The notes beneath the pieces are model-generated. The model searched no databases and was not told where the DNA came from. It saw nothing but the letters and a program-made list of their open reading frames with translations. The position numbers and the translations under genes were made by a program. DNA of 64,000 nucleotides, taken from NCBI GenBank assembly GCA_012103375.1, contig WLWX01000001.1, positions 3,080,492 through 3,144,491 on the forward strand. The letters run 5' to 3'. Positions within the stretch are counted from its first letter, which is position 1. Each line of letters opens with the position of its first letter. Origin of the DNA: Paracoccaceae bacterium. Lineage in GTDB: Bacteria; Pseudomonadota; Alphaproteobacteria; Rhodobacterales; Rhodobacteraceae. Shown piece after piece: positions 18,428 through 27,283 of the stretch.

Positions 18428-18865
18428 GTGCACCATCACGGCCCCAAGGCCAAGGCTGGTAATGGCGAGTGGTTCGTATCCTACAATCAATGGCGTCCAC
18501 ATTCCGCCCTTGACCGCAAACCAATTGCCGCAATCCTGCCACAGATCGCCGGATGCGGGCTGCTTATCGTATCTTTGGGCGTGTTGTGGACCTTGCGCAA
18601 AACACCGACTGAGCCCGAGCTGCGCGATCCACGTCGATGGACCGAAATGGCACAATTCTTCGGCCTGGCCGTGGCGCTTTGTGCGGGCCTCTATCTGATC
18701 GGCGCGATCCCGTCGTCTTTTCTGCTTGTTTTCGGGGTCATGCGGATGATCGGTCGGATTCGGTTCCGCACGTCTTTGTTAACCTCGGCGGTCGTCGCAG
18801 GGCTGGTTCATATTATTTTTGATCGCCTGATACATGTTGCGTGGCCGTCGCCGATCTTGCTCTGA
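18428..18865 (+). pseudogene. Transposase tail fused to C-terminal half of a TctB-like protein
   Basis: One frame reads WFVSYNQWRPHSALDRKP, like the C-terminus of an IS3-type integrase, then continues directly into a membrane protein fragment with two or more hydrophobic segments (GCGLLIVSLGVLWTL, FFGLAVALCAGLYLIGAIPSS) ending RLIHVAWPSPILL. The second part resembles the C-terminal half of TctB, the small membrane subunit of tripartite tricarboxylate transporters. No TctA or TctC gene is adjacent. This looks like a rearrangement scar and not a working gene. Confidence 0.5.
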
Positions 18866-19002
18866 TCCATTAAACCAGAGACCTTTGCACCTGACCTATC
18901 CGCTTTCGCTACTTATTCGCAAAACCGAGACGGCCAACCCGACGCAGTCACCTGGCTTTTCGCGCGTCTGCCGCTGAGACTGTGCAATGGGCGAGCTTGG
19001 AA
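18866..19002. other. Spacer with a possible IS5-type end
   Basis: A short non-coding stretch containing CAGAGACCTTTGCAC near 18876, which resembles IS5-group termini. It may be a further transposon scar; no gene is visible. Confidence 0.25.
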
Positions 19003-19051
19003 GCTAAAGCGTTTCGGCTTGAACCTGAATCGCGAGGGATTCCCTTGAGAC

Positions 19052-19269
19052 GATTGTGTTGAAAAACTCCGTTTTAGGGCCTGAACGATGATTTTTCTTT
19101 CCATGCAGCCCGATCCTAAATTTTTGGCGCGGGGGTCGGCCCAAATCGCCTACATGCGCTCACGCGCAGCCATGCGCTGTCTCGTGGTCAAAGCTTTCCG
19201 ACTATTTCGCTTCATAGGTTTTCGCAAGAAATCCGCGACGCTCTGATTTCGGAGTTTTTCAACACAATC
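19052..19269 (-). repeat. 218-bp MITE, copy 2 (inside IS630 left end)
   Basis: Same 218-bp sequence in the opposite orientation to the other five, with an AGAC target duplication (19048-19051 and 19270-19273). It lies upstream of the transposase ATG at 19310, so it probably separates that gene from any promoter in the left end. Confidence 0.96.
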
Positions 19270-19309
19270 AGACCTGATCTGTGATTCATCCTGTTTGGGA
19301 GGATGGATC

Positions 19310-20268
19310 ATGTCAGCACCTTTGCCATCTGCGCTTCGGATACGGTTTCAGAGATACATTGAAGAAGGGTTGAGCGGGCGCGCGGCGGCGTTGCGGTTGA
19401 AGCTGTCGCCTGCCACAGGCGCGCGGTGGGCGCGTCAGGTGAGGATGAAGGGTCATGCGGAACCTGCCCGGCAGGGACCGCCGCGCGGCAAGGGAAAGCT
19501 GGCTCCGCATCGGGAATTCTTTGAGGAGTTGATCGCACAAGACCCTGACATCACGCTCTTTGAGTTGCGTAATGCGCTGGCCGATGCAGAGGGTGTGCGG
19601 GTGCATCACTCCTCCATCGCCAACCTTCTGTCCCGGCTCGGCTTCACGTACAAAAAAAGTCGCTGGTCGCAACCGAGCGCCGCCGCGCCAAGGTAAGGCA
19701 GCAACGGGCCGACTGGTTCAGATACCGCTCGCCAGCCATTGCGACCTTTCCTGAGCGCGTTGTCTTTATTGACGAAACCGCAGTGAAGACAAACCTCACG
19801 CGCCTACGCGGCAGAGCCAAGCGCGGTAAGCGCCTGACGATGGATGCGCCCTTCGGAAGCTGGGGAACCCAAACCTTGATCGCGGGCCTGACCCAAGGCG
19901 CGCTGATCGCACCTTGGGTCATCAAGGGAGCGATAGATGGCCCCGCCTTCGCGGCCTACATCCGCGAAGTGCTGGTCCCCGAGATCAACCCCGGCACTGT
20001 CGTCATTCTCGACAACCTGGCAACCCACCGGAATAAGGAGGCGACGCAGGCTTTACGCAATCACGGCTGCTGGTTCCTTTACCTGCCACCGTACTCGCCC
20101 GACCTGAATCCCATCGAGCAGGCCTTCTCTAAACTGAAAGCCCATTTGCGACGGATCGGGGCCAGGTCCTTTACCCAGGTCTTCGAAGCAATCGGAGCAA
20201 TCTGCGATCTCTACGACCCAGTAGAATGCTGGAACTACTTTAAGGCCGCCGGATATGTCTCAGGTTAA
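19310..20268 (+). CDS. IS630-family transposase made by -1 frameshifting
   Basis: The first frame (from 19310, MSAPLPSALRIRFQRY) gives a helix-turn-helix region ending FTYKKS. The DDE part continues in the -1 frame as SLVATERRRAKVRQQRADWF, VVFIDETAVKTNL (first Asp), VVILDNLATHRN (second Asp) and YSPDLNPIEQAFSKLK (Glu). The switch lies at seven A residues, 19652-19658, a slippery run that allows a -1 slip from AAA-AAA. Several IS630 members use two ORFs joined this way, so the element may be functional and not broken. Homopolymer error is the alternative. Confidence 0.75.
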
Positions 20269-20280
20269 TGTCGAAACGCT

Positions 20281-21705
20281 TTAGTCAAATACCGCGGGGT
20301 CTATCTTGCGCCGTAACAATTTGCCGACGATGCTGTAGGGCAAAGACGGTACCTTACGCGGCCGCTTCTCAACCGGGATCGTGGCGACGCAGTGCCGCAG
20401 AACCTGATCACCACTCACCGATCCCACCACAGCGGCGACATCCTCGACAACCTGGCATTGCATGATCATCCTTTCCAGCTGTTCGACGGATACGTTCACA
20501 CCGCCACGCAGAATTACGTCGTCCTGGCGACCTTGGATGGTCAGGAATCCCTGGGAGTCGACAAATCCGACATCGCCGGGCATGGACATTCCTGTTCTGA
20601 GAGCCTCAACATTGCCCGTGGTCGTGCCCAACTGTTGATAATTGGTTTGAGCGACAGTTCTGGACGAAATGCGCAACTGGCCTGGAACACCGATTGGAAG
20701 GACCTGGCCCTCATCGTCAAGCGCTTCGACCAAAACACTATCAAGTATGCGCCCGGTGGTCTCGGGGCGGGCCAACACATCCGGGCCCTGCAGAACAGCG
20801 ACCATGCCGGACTGATTGCTGGAATAAGCCATTGTATAACCTGGCGAAAGATGTTTGTAGGCGGCGATCTTATCCTCTGGCGATGCCGGGCCACCGACAC
20901 TCCGAAGGACTTTCAAGTCTGCAAACAATGGCGTGTCACGCGGCCCGACGTGGTGCACCAGCCGACGAATGATCGGCGGAGGCAGCAAAATGGTTCTTGC
21001 GCGACTGGACAGGATAATCTCGGTCAGGCTGTCTGGTGTAAACAGAATCGGGTGGAACTGCACCGGGTCACCAATAATCAAATTGATTATCGCCGCCGCC
21101 AAAGTCGGGTGAAATTGCAACGACGTGGCAATCAACAGCTTGCCGGCCCCTCGCGCCTGCGCAGCGGCGCGAATGCGCAACCGCTCTGCGTAAAGGTGCT
21201 GATGATGCGGTACGATTTTGGGCTGACCGGTCGTTCCCGAGGTTTGTCCCAATATCGCAGGTGCGTTCAGCGCCGAAGGATCGCTTCCAATACCGTTGGC
21301 TGGCGCTGGGCCAGACCGCCAGCTTTCCTCTCAAAGTGAATGCGCCACCGCATCCGAGCCGAGGTTGCGTTGAACAACGCTCAGATGCGCTCCTGCTGCT
21401 TGCGCCAGGCGCACAATTTCGGGTGCGGGTGTTCTAAAGTCTGAAACAATGGGCGATGCCCCAATGTACCATGTCGCAAGAAAGGCTAGTAGAGTTTCGA
21501 CAGGGTCGCGGCGCGAAATCAACACCACATCACCCGCACGCACCCCAAGGTCTGTGAGCGCGCCCGCGACCGAAGCCGCCTGTGTCGCAATCTCAGCCCC
21601 CGACAAGGTTTCGGATCCGGCAAAGATCAACACACGATCATCATGGGCCAGAAGCTGGCGGAAGATTTAATGACCCATGGTCTCGTTCGGGCGAAGAGCG
21701 ATCAT
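20281..21705 (-). pseudogene. AMP-binding (adenylation/acyl ligase) enzyme with two in-frame stops
   Basis: Reads as about 475 codons of an ANL-superfamily adenylating enzyme. Seen are the phosphate-binding loop GQTSGTTGQPK, the hinge region GRQDDVILRGGVNV, and the C-terminal catalytic Lys in SIVGKLLRRKID. Two stops interrupt one continuous frame: TAA at 21667-21669, just after MIALRPNETMGH, and TGA at 21331-21333 after SDAVAHSL. The frame resumes as EESWRSGPAPANG before the ATP loop. Such enzymes load acids onto carrier proteins; the carrier-thioesterase gene upstream on the same strand is the obvious partner. The final stop TAA uses bases of the IS630 boundary. Confidence 0.8.
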
Positions 21706-21870
21706 TTAGTACCGGCGTCCATTTTAGATTTCGGCCAATGCCATTTGGCGGTGGTCAGAGGGTTCTTTGAACGCCGGAACACTACGAACAGACGGCATCA
21801 AAGGCGCAGTTTGACGCAGTCAACGTCAGGCCCCAACCGGGATCAATTGCGTGAAAATCTCCATTCAGCC

Positions 21871-22088
21871 GATTGTGTTGAAAAACTCCGAAATCAGAGC
21901 GTCGCGGATTTCTTGCGAAAACCTATGAAGCGAAATAGTCGGAAAGCTTTGACCACGAGACAGCGCATGGCTGCGCGTGAGCGCATGTAGGCGATTTGGG
22001 CCGACCCCCGCGCCAAAAATTTAGGATCGGGCTGCATGGAAAGAAAAATCATCGTTCAGGCCCTAAAACGGAGTTTTTCAACACAATC
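21871..22088 (+). repeat. 218-bp MITE, copy 3 (at the stop codon of the carrier/thioesterase gene)
   Basis: AGCC target duplication (21867-21870 and 22089-22092). It lies between the carrier/thioesterase and AMP-binding genes. The insertion regenerates a TGA at the junction, so the thioesterase protein keeps its normal end, but it now separates the two genes. Confidence 0.97.
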
Positions 22089-23454
22089 AGCCCACTTGGC
22101 TTACGGCCTGACCCGATGACGGCGTCGACGATGGTGCGACGGATGCCCTTGCGAAGATGTCCTCAAGTAGTTCCGCTGTATCGCGCGATGCGATATTCTT
22201 GTGCTCTTCAAACATCGGATGAAAAGAACATTCCGGTATCATCCATGACCAGAGGCCACCGGGGATTGTGAATCCCGGCATCCTGCGGCGAGAGCAGATC
22301 ACATCGACACGCTGGGCAAGCGGCCTGGTCCAATAATGCCGGTAACTTGCCGACAAACGTGCTTTCGCGTCGATACTGAAAGCCCTCAGCGGTGATCTTT
22401 TCGTCGAAGTGCGACGAAGTTTCTGCATCGCCAGCCTGATCCGCCTGCGGCGCGTCGACGCTTTGACACGATATTCAAATAGTCTGTCATCTTCGAAATC
22501 CGCTGGCGCAACGCGCCCTGAAAAACGCCCGGTGACTGGTGCGAGTGTGATGCGGCGGAGGATCGAATCCGTCTTTCCTTCGTGTCGCAGGATCATTTCG
22601 TTTGGCGTTCCCGGATCCACCAAAACAATATGTTCAGCAGGTCGCCCAAGTGCACGCAGTTGATGTGCCATCTCTATTGCCACCAAACCACCCGCACAAA
22701 ACGAAGCCAGGAAAATTGGGCCTGCGGGATACGCTTCCAGCAGCTGCGTGACATAGGCCTTGGCGATGCCTTCTATCCGGTGTGGTGTCTTGCGTTGATC
22801 GCGTAGCCCTGGCAGCTCGAACACAACCATTTTGCGACCCTTGGCGAGGCCGTTCAAAAAGTCAGGGCGCAGGAACGTATATCCGCCCTTCCCATGGACC
22901 AGGAAGAACGGCACTGTGTCGGCAACTGTCTTTGGTTCCTGTGGCGCGGAAGCGGCGAACTGTCTTTCGATCAAACGCGGTGTGGAACACTCCAAAAGGG
23001 AAGCAATCGGAAAGTTTGTGCCAAGCACTTGCGTCAGCAGCAGCGCCAGCGTCTCACCGTTAAGTGAATCTCCACCCAGGTCGAAAAAATCATCATCCAT
23101 CCCGACTTCGGAGAGGGACAGAGCCTGGCAAAACGCTGTGCACAAATTGCGCTGGAGCGCCGATTCCGGCTGATTGTGTTGAAAAACTCCGAAATCAGAG
23201 CGTCGCGGATTTCTTGCGAAAACCTATGAAGCGAAATAGTCGGAAAGCTTTGACCACGAGACAGCGCATGGCTGCGCGTGAGCGCATGTAGGCGATTTGG
23301 GCCGACCCCCGCGCCAAAAATTTAGGATCGGGCTGCATGGAAAGAAAAATCATCGTTCAGGCCCTAAAACGGAGTTTTTCAACACAATCGGCTCTGCCCG
23401 GAGCAGAGTTTGCCGTGGATCGCCGCCGTGTTCAGACCCTTCGATTTCTGACAT
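22087..23454 (-). pseudogene. Carrier protein-thioesterase didomain gene split by a MITE
   Basis: Restored length is 381 residues from the ATG at 23454 (MSEIEGSEHGG). Residues about 20-90 are a peptidyl/acyl carrier domain with the phosphopantetheine site FFDLGGDSL. The rest is an alpha/beta-hydrolase thioesterase of the NRPS/PKS type: FFLVHGKGG, VFELPGL, and a nucleophile elbow LASFCAGGLVAIEMA, where Cys stands in for the usual Ser. MITE copy 4 interrupts codon 21 and separates the start from the carrier domain; excision joins LLRAE to PESALQRNLC. A downstream in-frame start could still give a shorter protein. Partner of the adenylating enzyme. Confidence 0.85.
23172..23389 (+). repeat. 218-bp MITE, copy 4 (in 5' end of carrier/thioesterase gene)
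   Basis: GGCT target duplication (23168-23171 and 23390-23393). Together with copy 3 it brackets the thioesterase gene in the same orientation, 1.08 kb apart, so recombination between the two copies could delete the whole gene. Confidence 0.97.
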
Positions 23455-23665
23455 GCGATTCACGAACTACGCCTCTTCTATTTGGTGGTCAGCGGTGGCC
23501 TAACAAGCCCGAGTCGCGTCTGTCAACGAAGCCCGCGCGACAAGGAGTTTTTTGCCTTGTTGTACCCTCATAAGACACCGGAATGCGCATTGAATCCAGA
23601 AACTTCGACTGTGCAGCGAAGCAGGATTCTGGTAGGCGCGAGGCGCTAACGAAGACAAAGACGCT

Positions 23666-24364
23666 ATGATCATCTCCCACGCGCATAAATTCATCTTCCT
23701 CAAGACGCAAAAAACGGGAGGGTCCAGTGTCCAGCTCGCGTTGTCGGAAATCTGTGGCCCAGAGGATGTAGTCACGGCGTTACCTGCGGAGGACATGGAT
23801 TTCGGACGTGGCAGCGGACCCCGAAACATTGAAGTTCCAGAAGCTTATGTACCTTTGCATGCCCGCGTTCAGGCGCGGTTGGGTAGAAGACCGTCGCGCG
23901 TTGGGCTGGCTTACCACCAGCACATGAACGCCACCTGGGTGCGCAAATCCATGAATCCAGGGAAATTCGATGCGTACACAAAGGTCTCGATAGTGAGAAA
24001 CCCGTGGGATCGCGAAGTTTCCCTATATTATTGGGCTACACGAAACGACCCGACCCCACCCAACTTTGACAAATTCGTACGGCGATCTGTGCGCCGCCCC
24101 GAACGGAAAACATTCGAGATTTATTCGATCAATGGTGTACCAGTGTTTGATATCATGATGCGGTATGAGACCCTGGAAGAAGATTTTCGGGCATTTGTAA
24201 ACACCCTGAAGGTTCCGAACCTGCCAACATTGCCAAGGGCAAAGGGTGCGTATCGCAAGCCAACGACGCGGGATTACCGTGAACTATATTCAGATGAAAC
24301 CATAGAATTAGTGCGCAAACGCAACGCCCGCGAGATCGATCTTTTCCAATTCACATTTGACTAA
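23666..24364 (+). CDS. Sulfotransferase-family protein
   Basis: A 232-residue member of the Sulfotransfer_2-like group. The PAPS 5'-phosphosulfate loop appears at the start as FLKTQKTGGSSVQLAL and the 3'-phosphate motif as VSIVRNPWDREVSLYYWA near residue 110; AYHQHMNATWVR could hold a catalytic His. Soluble, with no signal peptide. Divergent from the carrier/thioesterase gene, with about 210 bp between, so it may decorate the same product with sulfate, though bacterial homologues also act on glycans and lipids. AT-richer than core genes. Confidence 0.75.
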   Translation: MIISHAHKFIFLKTQKTGGSSVQLALSEICGPEDVVTALPAEDMDFGRGSGPRNIEVPEAYVPLHARVQARLGRRPSRVGLAYHQHMNATWVRKSMNPGKFDAYTKVSIVRNPWDREVSLYYWATRNDPTPPNFDKFVRRSVRRPERKTFEIYSINGVPVFDIMMRYETLEEDFRAFVNTLKVPNLPTLPRAKGAYRKPTTRDYRELYSDETIELVRKRNAREIDLFQFTFD

Positions 24365-24810
24365 GGGCTGTCTTTCTCAGTCAGTTTAATGAGCCCATTC
24401 TATTGGATTTTCTCTGTGATTTGACGATCATCTTGAGCTTTCGTTCGAAGGAGGGATCAAGCGCAAAGTGCACCGTCTTGAGCGACAACGTTCAAACACG
24501 GTTTTTTGGGCCAGATTTTCAAGCGCGCACGTGGCTGCGGCTGGCGAAATCACAAGAAACGGCAGCTCTGTCCCGTGCTTCCGGCATTGACGGCCGATGC
24601 CGGTGGCATCCGCGTTTCAACTTTGGACTGTGATGTGTCAGGTCGGCCTCCAGAACAGTAATCCCTGCCAAGGCGAGACCCGCAACATTCAGCCAATTAG
24701 GAATTCTGAGATTCTATTGTGGCTCTCACAAGACCAAAGGCGCTTTGAAACGAGGAGGACATAGCGAGGATAGTTTTTTGCCAGAATGCTTCATAACTAT
24801 CTGAAACCAT
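24365..24810. other. Intergenic region at the right edge of the accessory block
   Basis: About 450 bp with no convincing gene. One 76-codon open frame on the plus strand has no recognisable features. The region separates the sulfotransferase from tRNA-Pro. Confidence 0.4.
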
Positions 24811-24887
24811 TGGTCGGAGTGAGAGGATTCGAACCTCCGACCCCTGCCTCCCGAAGGCAGTGCTCTACCAAGCTGAGCTACACTCCG
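24811..24887 (-). tRNA. tRNA-Pro (anticodon CGG)
   Basis: Folds as a full cloverleaf on the minus strand: acceptor CGGAGTG paired with CACTCCG, a D-arm with AGCTCAG...GGTAGAGC, anticodon stem CTGCC/GGCAG with loop TTCGGGA giving anticodon CGG, and a T-arm with GGTTCGAATCC. The CCA tail is encoded. It marks the border between the mobile-element block and the leu region. Confidence 0.97.
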
Positions 24888-24902
24888 ACCGTGACGGGCG
24901 GG

Positions 24903-25958
24903 TTACTGGTTCGTCGGGGGCTTTGCAAGGCCCCCGTTTGGGTGGGGCGCTGGTGGGGCCATCGGGCGGGTGGCCAGGATGCCGCGCATTCTGAGGATCG
25001 ATGACACACGCGGCATCGTGCCGGTTTCAAGGCGGCCCCGCGTGCGCAGGACCGGTGTGGTTTGCGAACGGCCCGGGCGGCTTTCGCGGAATACGATGTA
25101 GAGGCCGCTGGCGATGATAACTCCGGCTCCGATTGCGGTGGGCAGGTCGGGAACCTCGTTGAAGAACAGGATGCCAAAGCCTGTCGCCCAGATGATCTGG
25201 GAATATTGCATCGGCGCGACGATGGCGGCTTCGCCCAACTGGTAGGCACGGATCATGAAGCGCATGGCGATATGGGCCAGTGCGGCGATCAGCCCGAGTA
25301 TGCCGAGGTGCGCAACCGGCATCGGCTGATAGACCACCGGCAGTGCCCCGGCCATGACGAAGAACGTGGCGACCATGGGATAGATCAGCAGCACAGCGCT
25401 ACGCTCATCATTGCCGATCCGGCGCATGATGACCGAGGCTAGCGCACTAGTTACCGCGGCAGTCAGCGCTGCCAGATGGCCCAGGGTCAGGTCGGTCTGG
25501 CCCGGGCGCAGGACGATCAGAACGCCGGTCAGACCCGCCAGCACCGCCAGCCATCGCCGCAACCGCACGGTTTCGCCCAGGATCGGGATCGCCAGAATCG
25601 TGATCAGAAGCGGTGCGGCGAACAGGATCGCATAGGCCTGCGCCAACGGCAGGACCGAAAAGGCGTAGAAAGCGCAGACGCCTGTGATGACTGGCGCCCC
25701 GGTTCGCAATGCCGTCCACCATGGGTGAACCGGGCGCAGCGTGCCGGGCGTGGCGTCGCGCATCAGCATGATCGTGACCAGTGGAAAGGACAGAAGCCCG
25801 CTGAAAAACACGATCTGAAATGGCGAATAAGTACCGCCAAGCAGTTTGACCAGCACATCATGGCTGGCAAAGAACGCGAATCCGGCCAGCGCCATCAACG
25901 CGGCTTTTCCGTTGGATTTCTCAGGCGACGGCATTCGGGCATTCCCATGCGGTGGCAA
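24903..25958 (-). CDS. EamA/DMT-family transporter
   Basis: A 351-residue membrane protein with about ten hydrophobic segments in two EamA repeats (about residues 18-150 and 160-290), for example VITGVCAFYAFSVLPLAQAY and the matching repeat-2 segment. Substrate unknown; relatives export amino acids or metabolites. The C-terminal 60 residues are hydrophilic, Pro/Arg-rich and probably cytoplasmic. Start may be the ATG at 25958 or the one at 25934. It follows leuB on the same strand after about 80 bp. Confidence 0.8.
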   Translation of the reverse strand: MPPHGNARMPSPEKSNGKAALMALAGFAFFASHDVLVKLLGGTYSPFQIVFFSGLLSFPLVTIMLMRDATPGTLRPVHPWWTALRTGAPVITGVCAFYAFSVLPLAQAYAILFAAPLLITILAIPILGETVRLRRWLAVLAGLTGVLIVLRPGQTDLTLGHLAALTAAVTSALASVIMRRIGNDERSAVLLIYPMVATFFVMAGALPVVYQPMPVAHLGILGLIAALAHIAMRFMIRAYQLGEAAIVAPMQYSQIIWATGFGILFFNEVPDLPTAIGAGVIIASGLYIVFRESRPGRSQTTPVLRTRGRLETGTMPRVSSILRMRGILATRPMAPPAPHPNGGLAKPPTNQ

Positions 25959-26037
25959 AGATCACCCCATGTGGCGCAGGTCCGGCACCGGATTCAACGC
26001 ATAAGCCTGCAATGCCGACGTGCGCGCTTTGCAACGC

Positions 26038-27147
26038 TCAGAGGCTGGCATCCAGCGCGGCCAGAATCCGGTCGCCCATTTCTGTCGTGGACACCGCCTC
26101 GCCGCCCTCTGGTCCAAGCAGGTCTGCCGTGCGGGCGCCGCTTGCCAGAACCGCCTCGACCGCCTTTTCGATCCGCGCTGCTTCGTCGCCCTGGTCGAAG
26201 GAATAGCGCAGCGACATGGCATAGCTGAGGATACAGGCAATCGGGTTGGCCTTGCCGGTCCCGGCGATATCGGGGGCCGAGCCATGCACCGGTTCATAAA
26301 GCGCCTTGGGCCGACCCGCTTCGTTCGGTGCGCCCAGGCTGGCAGATGGCAACATGCCAAGGCTGCCGGTCAGCATCGCGGCGGCGTCGCTCAGCAAGTC
26401 GCCGAACAGGTTGTCGGTGACGATGACATCGAATTGCTTGGGCCAGCGGCAAAGCTGCATTGCGCCCGCGTCGGCATACATATGGGACAGTTCGACGTCC
26501 TGATATTCGTTTTCGTGGACCCAGGTGACTTCTTCGCGCCACAGGATGCCCGATTCCATCACATTGGCCTTCTCCATCGAGCAGACTTTGTTGCCACGCC
26601 GCCGCGCCAGCTCAAAAGCCGAACGTGCGACGCGGCGAATTTCGTCGGTGGTGTAACGCTGGGTGTTGATGCCGATCCGGCCCCCTTCGTTATCGTCGAT
26701 AATGCCGCGTGGTTCGCCGAAATAGATGCCGCTGGTCAACTCACGCACGATCATGATGTCGAGGCCCGCGACAACCTCGCGCTTCAGGCTGGAGGCATCC
26801 GCCAGCGCATCGAAACACTGTGCCGGGCGCAGGTTGGCATAAAGGTCCATTTCTTTGCGCAGGCGCAGGAGGCCGCGTTCCGGTTTGACCGAAAAATCCA
26901 GATCGTCATATTTCGGGCCACCAACTGCGCCCAGAAGAACCGCATCGGCAGCCTGCGCGCGGGCCATTGTGTCGTCGGTTAGCGGCGTGCCATGCGCGTC
27001 ATAGGCGGCCCCGCCGACCAGGTCTTCCGAGACGTTGAATTTCAACCCGCGCTTGTCGCCCATCCAGTCGATCACGCGACGCACCTGCGTCATGACTTCG
27101 GGGCCGATGCCGTCACCGGCAAGGATCAACAGGGACGGGGTCGACAT
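26038..27147 (-). CDS. leuB: 3-isopropylmalate dehydrogenase
   Basis: A 369-residue NAD-dependent beta-hydroxyacid oxidative decarboxylase, third enzyme of leucine biosynthesis. Motifs are [14 protein letters not shown] at the N-terminus, [12 protein letters not shown], the substrate-binding [15 protein letters not shown], and [24 protein letters not shown] with [14 protein letters not shown] near the C-terminus. Length is normal. It is separated from leuC and leuD by two unrelated genes on the same strand, a common arrangement in Rhodobacterales. Confidence 0.97.
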   Translation of the reverse strand: MSTPSLLILAGDGIGPEVMTQVRRVIDWMGDKRGLKFNVSEDLVGGAAYDAHGTPLTDDTMARAQAADAVLLGAVGGPKYDDLDFSVKPERGLLRLRKEMDLYANLRPAQCFDALADASSLKREVVAGLDIMIVRELTSGIYFGEPRGIIDDNEGGRIGINTQRYTTDEIRRVARSAFELARRRGNKVCSMEKANVMESGILWREEVTWVHENEYQDVELSHMYADAGAMQLCRWPKQFDVIVTDNLFGDLLSDAAAMLTGSLGMLPSASLGAPNEAGRPKALYEPVHGSAPDIAGTGKANPIACILSYAMSLRYSFDQGDEAARIEKAVEAVLASGARTADLLGPEGGEAVSTTEMGDRILAALDASL

Positions 27148-27283
27148 GGGGCATTCTCCGGGCGGGTTGAGGTTTGTCGCGGCCTAGCGCGCGGGCTGTT
27201 GAGGGTCAAGCGCGTGTGCGATCTGGGGGCAGGTGGAGTGGTCGAACCCTGCGAGCGGCGCTCGGTCCACAGCAGGCGGCAGG

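Larger units (their letters stand above)
19003..20283 (+). mobile_element. IS630-family insertion sequence carrying a MITE
   Basis: Ends read TA-AAGCGTTTCGG at 19003 and the complement of TA-AAGCGTTTCGAC at 20283, giving short inverted repeats flanked by the TA dinucleotide expected for IS630/Tc1 elements. MITE copy 2 is nested between the left end and the transposase start. The right TA forms part of the stop codon of the neighbouring AMP-binding gene. Confidence 0.8.

Noticed and set aside
24403..24633. 76-codon open frame between the sulfotransferase and tRNA-Pro
   Set aside because: No motif, no good ribosome site and no coding context.
24811..24887. tRNA-Pro as a proven island attachment site
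   Set aside because: No integrase gene and no second copy of the tRNA 3' end were found in the window.
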